Below, one piece after another: positions 35,726 through 44,188 of a DNA stretch of 64,000 bases. The notes below the pieces were generated by a model. The model searched no databases and had not been told where the DNA came from. It saw nothing but the letters and a program-made list of their open reading frames with translations. The DNA comes from an uncultured Polaribacter sp. GTDB lineage: Bacteria > Bacteroidota > Bacteroidia > Flavobacteriales > Flavobacteriaceae. Where the stretch lies: NCBI RefSeq assembly GCF_947501385.1, contig NZ_CANMVP010000001.1, forward strand, positions 310,001-374,000. Direction: 5' to 3'. The position numbers and the translations under genes were made by a program. How positions within the stretch are numbered: the stretch's first letter is position 1; the number at the start of each line of letters is the position of its first letter.

Positions 35726-36790
35726 ATGTCATTTAATTCTTTTGGAAAATTATTAAAAGTTACAACGTATGGTGAATCTCATGGTACAGCAATTGGTGGA
35801 ATTATAGATGGGTTTCCTGCAGGTTTAGAAGTCAATTTTGAAGCCATTCAAGAAGAATTAAACAGACGCAAACCAGGGCAGTCTAAAATTGTTACACAGC
35901 GGAAAGAACCTGATACGGTAGAATTTCTATCAGGAATTTTTGAAGGAAAAACAACGGGAACTTCCATTGGTTTCATTATTAAAAATACAAATCAGAAATC
36001 GAAAGATTACAATCATAATACCAATGTGTACAGGCCTTCTCATGCAGATTACACCTATGATCAAAAATATGGCTTAAGAGATTATAGAGGTGGTGGTAGA
36101 AGTTCTGCTAGAGAAACTGCAAATTGGGTAGTTGCTGGTGCATTGGCGAAGCAATTAATTGCCAAAATTAGTATCCATGCTTTTACGTCTTCTGTGGGTA
36201 ATATTTTTATAGACAAACCCTATCAAGATTTAGATTTTTCTAAAACTGAAAATAATATTGTCCGGTGTCCAGATGAAGCTTCCGCAGAAAAAATGATTGA
36301 TAAGATTAAAGAAATCAGAAAAGCTGGAGATACCATTGGTGGCACAATTACCTGTGTTGCGCAGAATGTTCCTGTTGGTTTAGGTGAACCTATTTTTAAT
36401 AAATTACATGCCGAATTAGGAAAAGCAATGCTTTCTATTAATGCTGTAAAAGGTTTTGAATTTGGAAGTGGTTTTTGCGGATCTAAAATGAAAGGCTCTG
36501 AACACAATGATGTTTTTAATCAAGATGGTTCCACGCAATCAAACCTTTCTGGAGGGATTCAAGGTGGAATTAGCAACGGAATGGATATCTATTTTAGAGT
36601 GGCCTTTAAACCTGTTGCAACCATTATGAGCGCTCAACAAACCATAAACTCTGAAAATGAAATTACAGAAATTACAGGAAAAGGAAGGCACGACCCTTGT
36701 GTTGTACCAAGAGCTGTTCCTATTATAGAGGCAATGACTGCTTTGGTTTTAGCCGATTTTTATCTCCTAAACAAAACTAGGAAAATCTAA
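35726..36790 (+). CDS. aroC: Chorismate synthase
   Basis: This 354-residue protein converts 5-enolpyruvylshikimate-3-phosphate to chorismate with reduced FMN, the last common step of aromatic amino-acid synthesis, in the cytoplasm. Family signatures are clear: [14 protein letters not shown] at the N-terminus, the Arg-rich block [28 protein letters not shown], and [18 protein letters not shown] near the C-terminus. I chose the ATG at 35726 (MSFNSFGKL), because the family starts there and a promoter element covers the upstream TTG. It is one of only two plus-strand genes in the window and stands alone, with tRNA-Ser divergent on one side and the histidine kinase 160 bp downstream. Confidence 0.97.
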   Translation: MSFNSFGKLLKVTTYGESHGTAIGGIIDGFPAGLEVNFEAIQEELNRRKPGQSKIVTQRKEPDTVEFLSGIFEGKTTGTSIGFIIKNTNQKSKDYNHNTNVYRPSHADYTYDQKYGLRDYRGGGRSSARETANWVVAGALAKQLIAKISIHAFTSSVGNIFIDKPYQDLDFSKTENNIVRCPDEASAEKMIDKIKEIRKAGDTIGGTITCVAQNVPVGLGEPIFNKLHAELGKAMLSINAVKGFEFGSGFCGSKMKGSEHNDVFNQDGSTQSNLSGGIQGGISNGMDIYFRVAFKPVATIMSAQQTINSENEITEITGKGRHDPCVVPRAVPIIEAMTALVLADFYLLNKTRKI

Positions 36791-36950
36791 AAATCAAATA
36801 GAAAAACTTAAATTACTACTGTACTTAGAGGATGTATAAATAATTACACTTCTTATGCTATCCATTTTAAACAACAAAACAGAAACTAAAACGTTTTCAT
36901 AGGTATACAAAAGTATAAATATTTACTTATTATAAGTTCATTTATCTTTT

Positions 36951-39377
36951 ATGAAATTCTTTAAACATAGAGTTACTTTTAAAATTTTAATCGGTTATAT
37001 CATACTTGGTATTTCGGCTAGTATTTTTGGTGCTTTAGTGCTGTCTGAAATCAAAACTTTTACACAATTACAAAGCCAAGAAATTACAGATCAAAACAAA
37101 ATCTTACAAATTGGAAGTTTAATTGCTGATATTTATGAAAATGAAAGTTTGGCTAGAGCTGCTATTCAATTAAATTCTTCAAAAAAATTTAATACGTACG
37201 TTCAAGAAAACAAACAACTATTAGTAAAAATTGATTCGTTGAAATTTTTCACAAACAACGGATCTCAAGAATTCATTTTCGATAGTATAAAAGTTGTCAT
37301 TACCAAAAAACTCAAGAATATAACCGATCTAAAAAAAGTAAAACGCAGCTATAATTCAGATGAATCTATAAGTACAGTAATTCATAAATTAAGTGCTATC
37401 GATTCTCTTTTAAGCAAAGCTTCTATTGATGATTTGATGAAAAGCACTGAATTTTTAGACTTTCAAACACGCATAAAATTTGAGAAATACACCAAAATAC
37501 TTAACGATTATAATCCTCAAGACTCTATAAATACTATTAATCAAAAACAAATTGATTCGCTAATATCTGTCTCTAAAGAACTATTACAAGAAGCTCAAAA
37601 GGAAACTATCAAACAGCGAATATCTTTATTGAGAAAAGAACGAGAACTGATCGCAAATGATTTGATAATCTCTAGGAAATTGCAAGAGCTATTAAGTACT
37701 TTAGAAAAAGGAGTAATTGTATATACCAATAATATTAATAAACAAAGAGAGAAAACACTTCATCGAAGTAAAAATATTATTCTGTTTGCAGCAGGAATTA
37801 GCCTGCTTATCATTATTATTTTTTCGATTATCTTTTTAAATGACTTCTGGAAAAGTCAACGTTACCGTAAACAATTAGAAAAAGCAAACAAAACTACCTC
37901 TTCTCTTCTAAAAAGTAGAGAACAAATAATTTCTATGGTAAGTCATGATTTAAGAACCCCTTTAAGTACAATTACTGGTTACAGTGAGTTACTCCAAAAA
38001 TCAACATCTAATATCAAAGAAGAAAACTATGTAGAACATATTCGGAATGCTTCAACATATATGAGCCAATTAGTAGACGATCTTTTGGAATTTTCAAAAC
38101 TTGAAAGCGGTGAAATATCTTGTCAATCGATACCTTTTGACTTAGAAAAACATATCGATGCAATTGTATTAAATGTTAAAAATACTTTTCAGAACAAGTC
38201 TATAAACTTTATCGTTCATCATGACAAAAGAATTCGGTATTCTATTATAAGCGACCCATTTAGAATGCAACAAATTCTATCTAATTTAATAACAAATGCC
38301 TATAAATTTACTAATGAAGGAACTATAACCGTTACATCTATTTTAAAACTTGATACGAACAAACATATTTTAGAAATTGCAATAAAAGATACAGGAATAG
38401 GCATCCGTAAAAAACAACAAAAAGCTATTTTTAAGGCTTTTGCTCAAGGAGATAATCATAAGGCAAACAAAAAAGATGGTTTCGGTTTAGGATTGGCGAT
38501 TACAAAAAAAGTAGTTGAGCTGCTAAAGGGTACTTTAACTTTAAAAAGCGAAGTCGATATAGGTAGTACATTTATTGTAAAAATTCCAGTAAACCTCTCT
38601 GATATTCCCTTAAACAGGTCAAAACCTACTGAAATTATTCCGATATTAAAACTAAAAGCAATCGTTGTTGAAGACGACGCTGCAATGAGAGAACTTCTAA
38701 ACGACCTTCTGAAACAATACAATATTCAAAGTTATAGCTTTTACAATGCGCAAGCAGCCTTAAAAGCGATCGATAAAATCTCTTACGATTTAGTTTTAAC
38801 TGACATTCAACTTCCAAAAATGAATGGTATTCATTTTATGAAAATCCTTAAAAATCACAAGTCGTATAAAAACCAACCCATATTGGCCATGACGGGAAGA
38901 TTAAATTTATCTGAAAAAGATTATATGAATAGTGGTTTTTCAGGCGTATTGATCAAACCTTTTTTGGTTCAAGAACTAGAAAATCTTCTACAAAAGTTTT
39001 TTGGTGCTACTCTAAACGAAATTAGCAGCAAATCTGTTGATCAAGAAAATAAAAAAATAAAAGAATTTAGTGTAACTTCATTAAACAAAATTTTAAATAA
39101 TGATGCTGCCGCGATAGAAAAAACATTACATATTTTTTTAGAAAACACAAAAAAAAATAGCTTACTATTAAAACAAGCAAAAGAAATTAACGATATACCT
39201 GCTTTTAATAGCGTTAGTCATACAATGCTTAGTATGTTTAGACAGTTAAACGTAAAAACGATTGTTCCTTTTTTAGAAAAATTTGAAACAACGAAAGTTA
39301 TTGATCCTACTTTTTTTATTCTTTTTGAAAATACTCTTAGAAAATTTGTAGCATCACTAGAAAAGTACCTTAGTTAA
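36951..39377 (+). CDS. Hybrid sensor histidine kinase with receiver and HPt domains
   Basis: This 808-residue protein has two transmembrane helices (about residues 11-31 and 274-298) framing a helical extracytoplasmic sensor. A HisKA domain follows with phospho-acceptor His332 in SMVSHDLRTPL, then a HATPase domain with N, G1 and G2 boxes (NLITNAYKF, KDTGIGI, GFGLGLAI). A receiver domain carries Asp618 in VLTDIQLPK, and a C-terminal HPt domain carries His757 in VSHTMLSMF. The phosphorelay His-Asp-His can thus run within one protein, and the HPt would pass phosphate to a separate regulator. The NtrC-type regulator on the opposite strand is the obvious partner; the two genes overlap tail to tail by 8 bp. 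The sensed signal is unknown: the sensor has no named domain. Confidence 0.94.
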   Translation: MKFFKHRVTFKILIGYIILGISASIFGALVLSEIKTFTQLQSQEITDQNKILQIGSLIADIYENESLARAAIQLNSSKKFNTYVQENKQLLVKIDSLKFFTNNGSQEFIFDSIKVVITKKLKNITDLKKVKRSYNSDESISTVIHKLSAIDSLLSKASIDDLMKSTEFLDFQTRIKFEKYTKILNDYNPQDSINTINQKQIDSLISVSKELLQEAQKETIKQRISLLRKERELIANDLIISRKLQELLSTLEKGVIVYTNNINKQREKTLHRSKNIILFAAGISLLIIIIFSIIFLNDFWKSQRYRKQLEKANKTTSSLLKSREQIISMVSHDLRTPLSTITGYSELLQKSTSNIKEENYVEHIRNASTYMSQLVDDLLEFSKLESGEISCQSIPFDLEKHIDAIVLNVKNTFQNKSINFIVHHDKRIRYSIISDPFRMQQILSNLITNAYKFTNEGTITVTSILKLDTNKHILEIAIKDTGIGIRKKQQKAIFKAFAQGDNHKANKKDGFGLGLAITKKVVELLKGTLTLKSEVDIGSTFIVKIPVNLSDIPLNRSKPTEIIPILKLKAIVVEDDAAMRELLNDLLKQYNIQSYSFYNAQAALKAIDKISYDLVLTDIQLPKMNGIHFMKILKNHKSYKNQPILAMTGRLNLSEKDYMNSGFSGVLIKPFLVQELENLLQKFFGATLNEISSKSVDQENKKIKEFSVTSLNKILNNDAAAIEKTLHIFLENTKKNSLLLKQAKEINDIPAFNSVSHTMLSMFRQLNVKTIVPFLEKFETTKVIDPTFFILFENTLRKFVASLEKYLS

Positions 39378-40713
39378 GATTGTATTCTTTCATTTTGTTA
39401 TAAAGTGTTTTTCTAGTAATATTAAGTAATTTGGCTGCATGTGTTTTATTGTTGCCAACTTCTTTTAAAGCACTTATAATAAGTTCTTTTTCGTTTTCTT
39501 TGGTAGAAAATTTATGAAATATGCTATTAGTTCTTTGTGAGTGTACCAATTCTTCGGGTAAAACACTTTTGTCTATAATCTCAGTTTGCGATAGTAAAGT
39601 TGCTCTTTTAATAAAATTTGATAATTCCCTTAAATTACCAGGCCAATGATAACTTTGAAAAAAAGCTATTACCTCTTTTGAAAAACCAACGATTGATTTA
39701 TTTAGTTCTTTGTTGGCTTTATGCAAAAAGAAATCGGCATAAAGAATCAAATCATCATTCCTATCTTTTAAACTAGGAACTTTAATAGAAAACTCATTTA
39801 AACGGTGGTATAAATCTTCACGAAAATCGCCTTTTTCAACAGCTTTTAATAAATCTTCATTGGTTGCTGTAATCAAACGGATATCAACTAAAATTTCATG
39901 GCTACTTCCTATAGGTTTTACCTTTCTTTCTTGCAATGCACGTAATAATTGAACTTGATTTTCATAAGATAAATTACCCACTTCATCTAAAAAAAGAGAA
40001 CCGCCATTTGCTGATTCAAAATGTCCTATTTTATCATGAACCGCTCCTGTAAAGGCCCCTTTTTTATGACCAAAAAATTCACTTGAAGCAATCTCTTTTG
40101 GAATAGAACCACAGTCTACCGCAATAAATGGTTTATCACTTCGCAAACTTTGTAAATGAATATTTTTCGCAACCACTTCTTTTCCAGTTCCACTCTCTCC
40201 TGTTATTAAAACAGACAAGTTGGTGGGTGCTACAAGATCTATGTAATTGTGTAGAGCTTTCGATACTGTACTAATACCTTTCACAAATTCTGTAATTGAT
40301 GTATTCTTATTGTGGGTTGCACCATCAACATTAGAAGCATTTTCTTTTGAAGGTCTCATTTCTAAGGCATTATTTATAACTTCTAAAACTTCATCAGGAT
40401 TTAAAGGTTTAGAAATATAATCAAATGCACCCTGTTTCATGGCTTGAACAGCAGTAGATACTTCAGCATAACTAGTTAGTAAAACTACTGGAATAAGGGT
40501 ATTACTATTTTTTATTTGTTTTAATAAGTCAATGCCATTCCCATCAGGAAGACGTAGATCTGTAAAAACCAAGTCGTATTTTTCTTTTTTAAGTTGAGAG
40601 GAAGCATTGCTCATATTAAAACTTACATCGACGCTGTATTGATGTCGTTCAAGAAAATGTTTTAACATTTCAGAAAATGCAATATCATCTTCTACTAATA
40701 GTATCTGTTTCAT
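39370..40713 (-). CDS. NtrC-family sigma-54-dependent response regulator
   Basis: This 447-residue regulator has a receiver domain (residues 1-120) with acidic pair VEDD and phospho-acceptor Asp in VFTDLRLPDG, and KPL at the signalling Lys. An AAA+ domain (about 145-375) follows with Walker A GESGTGKE, the sigma-54-contacting loop GAFTGA and Walker B GGSLFLDEVG. A Fis-type helix-turn-helix ends the protein (NKTHAAKLLNITRKTLYNKM). It should activate sigma-54 promoters when phosphorylated. Convergent overlap of 8 bp with the hybrid kinase gene suggests a functional pair, with the HPt domain of the kinase as donor. The PepSY-like gene lies upstream on the same strand, beyond a strong terminator, and is a possible target; no clear -24/-12 promoter was found there. 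Confidence 0.95.
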   Translation of the reverse strand: MKQILLVEDDIAFSEMLKHFLERHQYSVDVSFNMSNASSQLKKEKYDLVFTDLRLPDGNGIDLLKQIKNSNTLIPVVLLTSYAEVSTAVQAMKQGAFDYISKPLNPDEVLEVINNALEMRPSKENASNVDGATHNKNTSITEFVKGISTVSKALHNYIDLVAPTNLSVLITGESGTGKEVVAKNIHLQSLRSDKPFIAVDCGSIPKEIASSEFFGHKKGAFTGAVHDKIGHFESANGGSLFLDEVGNLSYENQVQLLRALQERKVKPIGSSHEILVDIRLITATNEDLLKAVEKGDFREDLYHRLNEFSIKVPSLKDRNDDLILYADFFLHKANKELNKSIVGFSKEVIAFFQSYHWPGNLRELSNFIKRATLLSQTEIIDKSVLPEELVHSQRTNSIFHKFSTKENEKELIISALKEVGNNKTHAAKLLNITRKTLYNKMKEYNLN

Positions 40714-40778
40714 AAAGCTTAATTTCCAATAAAAGTTACCATAAAATATAACTTACAAATCAAATAAAAAGTATAAAA

Positions 40779-40811
40779 AAAAGGATGCTTTTAAATAAAA
40801 AGCATCCTTTT
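40779..40811 (-). terminator. Terminator between PepSY-like gene and ntrC-like gene
   Basis: A perfect 14-bp stem (AAAAGGATGCTTTT with AAAAGCATCCTTTT) with a 5-nt loop. It ends the PepSY-like transcript 40 bp past its stop and isolates the regulator gene. Confidence 0.85.
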
Positions 40812-40850
40812 CCGATTAAGTTTAGGGAACCATCTCACTAACCTATCACT

Positions 40851-41183
40851 TTACTCCTTTTCTTTCTCAATTATGTCAGTGTCTTTTAACCAATAACCAT
40901 CTTTATCAATGTAAACAGTACTAATGATTTCATCAATATTCAATTCTAATTTGTATTGTTCGCTACCATTTACATACGCCTTACTAATGGTAGCAGATGA
41001 GTAGTCTTTCTTTACTGCATCAGTAACAGCTTTAGGTAATTTGTCTATATCAATTTCTTTGAATTCTTCAATCAATGAAACATTGATAATCTCGATTGGT
41101 AAAACGTTGTCTGAAAAAGCAAAAGTTGAAAACCCACTTGCTAAAATTGCTACTGTTAAAATTAATTTTTTCATAACCTTCAT
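40851..41183 (-). CDS. Small exported PepSY-like protein
   Basis: This 110-residue protein has a signal peptide ending near FSTFAF; the ATG at 41174 (MKKLILTV) is an equally good start. After it, about 70 residues form a PepSY-like fold (LPKAVTDAVKKDYSSATISK, then YKLELNIDE and STVYIDKDGYWL). Proteins of this plan are periplasmic and of unknown function; PepSY domains are linked to binding or inhibition of proteases. It stands alone between its terminator and a 280-bp upstream region that contains three perfect palindromes, suggesting strong regulation. The two-component genes next door are possible regulators. Confidence 0.8.
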   Translation of the reverse strand: MKVMKKLILTVAILASGFSTFAFSDNVLPIEIINVSLIEEFKEIDIDKLPKAVTDAVKKDYSSATISKAYVNGSEQYKLELNIDEIISTVYIDKDGYWLKDTDIIEKEKE

Positions 41184-41243
41184 GATTTAAATTATTATAA
41201 ATATTATTATTTACAATCACAATAAAGAAATAAGTGTACCGTG

Positions 41244-41260
41244 AATAGTTAATAACTATT
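41244..41260. promoter_or_regulatory. Perfect 17-bp palindrome upstream of the PepSY-like gene
   Basis: AATAGTTAATAACTATT reads as AATAGTTA, a central A, and TAACTATT. It lies about 60 bp upstream of the gene start and may be an operator. Confidence 0.4.
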
Positions 41261-41268
41261 TTTTAATT

Positions 41269-41295
41269 ATAAATAATTGATTATCAATTATTTAT
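41269..41295. promoter_or_regulatory. Perfect 27-bp palindrome upstream of the PepSY-like gene
   Basis: Two 13-bp arms (left arm ATAAATAATTGAT) flank one central base. It lies 8 bp beyond the first palindrome, the centres being 30 bp apart. It is AT-rich, so chance matters, but a 13-bp perfect arm is unusual. Confidence 0.45.
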
Positions 41296-41358
41296 TTTTT
41301 AAACATTCCTGCCCTTTAAAATAGCTTCCGTGTAAAAAGTGTATCATCATTTATTCAT

Positions 41359-41375
41359 TGTGTAAAATTTACACA
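41359..41375. promoter_or_regulatory. Perfect 17-bp palindrome between icd terminator and PepSY-like gene
   Basis: TGTGTAAAATTTACACA has 8-bp arms around one base. It differs in sequence from the two other palindromes nearby, so a different binding protein would be expected. Confidence 0.4.
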
Positions 41376-41409
41376 GTTTAAACTAAGTTGAACAAATGAT
41401 ATAAACAAG

Positions 41410-41435
41410 AAAAGTGAAACTTTCGTTTCACTTTT
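41410..41435 (-). terminator. Terminator of icd
   Basis: An 11-bp perfect stem (AAAAGTGAAAC/GTTTCACTTTT) with loop TTTC, 31 bp past the icd stop. Its core is identical to the terminator at 43072-43105. Confidence 0.85.
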
Positions 41436-41465
41436 CACATTTAATAATAAATACTCAAGGAGTAA

Positions 41466-42977
41466 CTACTCTCCTTGTCCTAATGAGAATGCTCTTTTGC
41501 CATCAAATTCATAAAGGTTCTCTGTTTTAATAACTTCAAAACCTTCATTGTTTAATTTAGATAATAAAGCAATTACTTTTTCAAATTCTATTGGGTTGTA
41601 TACTAGTTTCCCTTCAATTTTAGAATCTGTATCTACAAATCTACATCTCCAATGATCTGTACAATAGGTTTCTTTCATCCCTTCTGGATATACTTTTACA
41701 CCTCTGTTTGTAATCATTTTTAATTTCATTTTAAAAGAGTCTATGCTAGATAAAGCTTCTCCAATAATTTCTGGATTATTGCCTTTCCAATTGACAAAAA
41801 CATCGACTCCTACTAAAACTTGCTTTTCTTCTTTTCTGGTATATTCTGGAATAACGATTGCTCCTTTTCCTGATGCTAAATTACTCGCCGGTAATAAATT
41901 TGGGTTCTTCCCAAGATTTCCGATTACTAAATGAGCAAACTCACTTGTAGACACTACCTCTTTTGTAATTGCTTCTTGGTACACATCTGCTGTGTGATAT
42001 CCTTGTTCTAAAGTAACCAACCATGCATTTTTTATAGTATCTGCTATCTTTGTTTTACCAACATGACAGAGCATCATAATGGCAGCGTTTAACAATCCTG
42101 AAGGGTTTGCTATTTTTTGTCCTGAAATATCTGGTGCGGAACCGTGTATCGCTTCAAACATAGCTATATTGGTTCCTATATTTGCTGAACCTGCCATACC
42201 CACAGAACCCGCAATTTCTGCCGCGATATCAGAAATAATATCTCCGTATAAATTAGAAGTTACAATCACATCATATCTTTCAGGGTGTGCAGCCAATCTT
42301 GCCGAACCTATATCTATAATTTCTGAAGTACTTTGAATTTCTGGATACTCTGCAGCGATTTCTTTAAATACAGTATGAAACAAACCATCAGTCAATTTCA
42401 TAATATTGTCTTTCACCATGCAGGTTACTTTCTTGCGTCCATAAACTTTTGCATATTCAAAAGCATACCGAACTATTTTCTCACAACCAGGTCTTGTAAT
42501 TAACTTTAAACATTGTACTACATCTTGCGTTTGTTGATGTTCTATTCCCGCATATAAATCTTCTTCATTTTCTCTTACAATTACCACATCCATTCCTGCA
42601 AAATTAGTTTCTACATAGGGAGCATATGCATTTACTGGACGTACATTCGCAAATAAACCTAAAGATTTTCTAAGGGTAACATTTAAGCTTTTATATCCTT
42701 TTCCTTGAGGGGTAGTTACAGGTGCTTTTAAAATAATTTTGTTTCTGTTGATGGTTTCCCAAGCACTTTTTTCTATTCCTGATGAATTTCCAGACAAATA
42801 AACTTGCTCGCCTATTTCAATTTTTTCGGGAACAATATTTGCGCCTGCAGCATTTAAAATTTTTAAAGTTGCATCCATAATTTCGGGACCAATTCCGTCA
42901 CCATAAGCTACCGCTACTTTGGTAATTGCATTCTGAACTGTCTTGTATTCTTTATGTTGTATTTGTAGGTTTTCCAT
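41466..42977 (-). CDS. icd: NADP-dependent isocitrate dehydrogenase, long homodimeric type
   Basis: I chose the ATG at 42977 (MENLQIQHKEYK); an ATG at 43019 would add 14 residues not expected in the family. The 503-residue enzyme catalyses oxidative decarboxylation of isocitrate to 2-oxoglutarate in the citric acid cycle. It has the N-terminal VAYGDGIGPEIMDA, the substrate-binding Arg cluster in LNVTLRKSLGLFANVRP, the metal-binding region VTSNLYGDIISDIAAEI, and EAIHGSAPDISGQKIANP for the cofactor. A C-terminal extension of about 150 residues (from VLVGVDVFVNWKG) marks the Thermus-like long form rather than the short E. coli type or the 80-kDa monomer. It is a single-gene unit between two near-identical terminators. 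Confidence 0.95.
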   Translation of the reverse strand: MENLQIQHKEYKTVQNAITKVAVAYGDGIGPEIMDATLKILNAAGANIVPEKIEIGEQVYLSGNSSGIEKSAWETINRNKIILKAPVTTPQGKGYKSLNVTLRKSLGLFANVRPVNAYAPYVETNFAGMDVVIVRENEEDLYAGIEHQQTQDVVQCLKLITRPGCEKIVRYAFEYAKVYGRKKVTCMVKDNIMKLTDGLFHTVFKEIAAEYPEIQSTSEIIDIGSARLAAHPERYDVIVTSNLYGDIISDIAAEIAGSVGMAGSANIGTNIAMFEAIHGSAPDISGQKIANPSGLLNAAIMMLCHVGKTKIADTIKNAWLVTLEQGYHTADVYQEAITKEVVSTSEFAHLVIGNLGKNPNLLPASNLASGKGAIVIPEYTRKEEKQVLVGVDVFVNWKGNNPEIIGEALSSIDSFKMKLKMITNRGVKVYPEGMKETYCTDHWRCRFVDTDSKIEGKLVYNPIEFEKVIALLSKLNNEGFEVIKTENLYEFDGKRAFSLGQGE

Positions 42978-43071
42978 CTGAATTGTTTTGATGTTACAAA
43001 TATCAACAATAAAGTACATATATTTTTATTTATGTTTTTTATAGATTACATTAATAAAATTTATGATTATA

Positions 43072-43105
43072 TACAAAAAGTGAAACTTTCGTTTCACTTT
43101 TTGTA
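43072..43105 (-). terminator. Terminator of the phytase gene
   Basis: A 15-bp perfect stem (TACAAAAAGTGAAAC and its complement) with loop TTTC, 31 bp past the phytase stop. It has the same core as the icd terminator, so icd is flanked by twin hairpins. Confidence 0.85.
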
Positions 43106-43135
43106 TTAACTCAATAAAGCATCCGTCCTCTTTTT

Positions 43136-44188
43136 TTATTCTAACAATTTTCTAAAATCATAAAAATAAAAATTTTTTTCATCATTCATAGCCACAAATA
43201 ATCCGCTTTTAAATGTTTTATTTAAAGGAACTGTCACCACCTCACAGCCATCTGTTGCTGTGGTAGTTAAATTTATTGATTTTACAAATGCATTTGTTTT
43301 TCTATCAAACATGCTAAATTGTCCTTTTTGTTGATCTGATACGATAAGGTAACCGCTATTATTTTTCATTTTTGCTATCGCAATTCCTTCAATGTCTCGC
43401 TCAAATGTTTCGCCACCAAAACAACTAATTTCTTCATTTCCTTTCGAAGGTTCTGCATAATATTTTCGAATGCAATGCATTTCATCGGCATAATACACAA
43501 AACCTAATTCATTATCTATTGCGATTGCTTCTATTTCTTTTTTACCGCTAAATTTTCCAAATTTCCGTACCAATTCAATCCTTATAGTATCATTTTCTGA
43601 AATTAATTTATATTGATATAAATATCCTTCTTTAGGTCCTGTTTTTCGGCCAACAACAACATAAAATGCATCATTTAAAATTGATTTATAAAAAGAAATT
43701 CCCATAGGAAGTCTATTTTTAAGCTCTTTTTCATCTTTAAAAACAGGAAAACCTCCGTTGTCTAAAGGTTTTATTTCTGGAATAGAAAAAAGTCTAATTT
43801 GTTGTTTTTCTCTTTCTGTAAATACTAAAATATCAGTTTTAGTAGTATCATTTATTTTAAAACCATAGGCTACATCTACATTATTTGGTCTTTCTATATT
43901 TCTAATCGTCTTTTCTTTAATTATTTTTCCATCTAAATCAAACGCATATATTGCACCGTTGGTTTCTTTATCAGTGCCAAAAACAATACTTTTTGAAGAA
44001 TCTGTTGGATGCACCCAAATTGCAGGATCGTCTGTATCATTTAACGTACTTTCTGTAATTACATTTGGTGCAATTGGTGTTAATTTACTTCCTTTAGAAC
44101 ATGATAAAAGTAAAAAAAAACCGATTAATGAAGTACTTATATTTTTAATATAGAAATTCACAGTACTATTATTTTTAAAATATGTCAT
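43136..44188 (-). CDS. Beta-propeller phytase, lipoprotein
   Basis: This 350-residue protein has a lipoprotein signal peptide with lipobox LLSC near residue 30. It matches the beta-propeller (Bacillus-type, 3-phytase) family: the N-terminal DTDDPAIWVHP with its calcium and phosphate-binding acids, then GTDKETNGAIYAFDLDGK, RPNNVDVAYGF, EIEAIAID, and RDIEGIAI. It should release phosphate from phytate or related inositol phosphates at the cell surface, depending on calcium. The gene overlaps the TonB-receptor gene upstream by 14 bp, so the pair is co-translated. A shared role in phosphate scavenging, with the receptor importing the product or the inositol phosphate, is inferred. Confidence 0.93.
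   Translation of the reverse strand: MTYFKNNSTVNFYIKNISTSLIGFFLLLSCSKGSKLTPIAPNVITESTLNDTDDPAIWVHPTDSSKSIVFGTDKETNGAIYAFDLDGKIIKEKTIRNIERPNNVDVAYGFKINDTTKTDILVFTEREKQQIRLFSIPEIKPLDNGGFPVFKDEKELKNRLPMGISFYKSILNDAFYVVVGRKTGPKEGYLYQYKLISENDTIRIELVRKFGKFSGKKEIEAIAIDNELGFVYYADEMHCIRKYYAEPSKGNEEISCFGGETFERDIEGIAIAKMKNNSGYLIVSDQQKGQFSMFDRKTNAFVKSINLTTTATDGCEVVTVPLNKTFKSGLFVAMNDEKNFYFYDFRKLLE

Noticed and set aside
41184..41400. A sigma-54 promoter upstream of the PepSY-like gene
   Set aside because: The nearest GG-N10 match (around GGTACACTTATTTC) lacks the conserved GC at -12, so it was not called.
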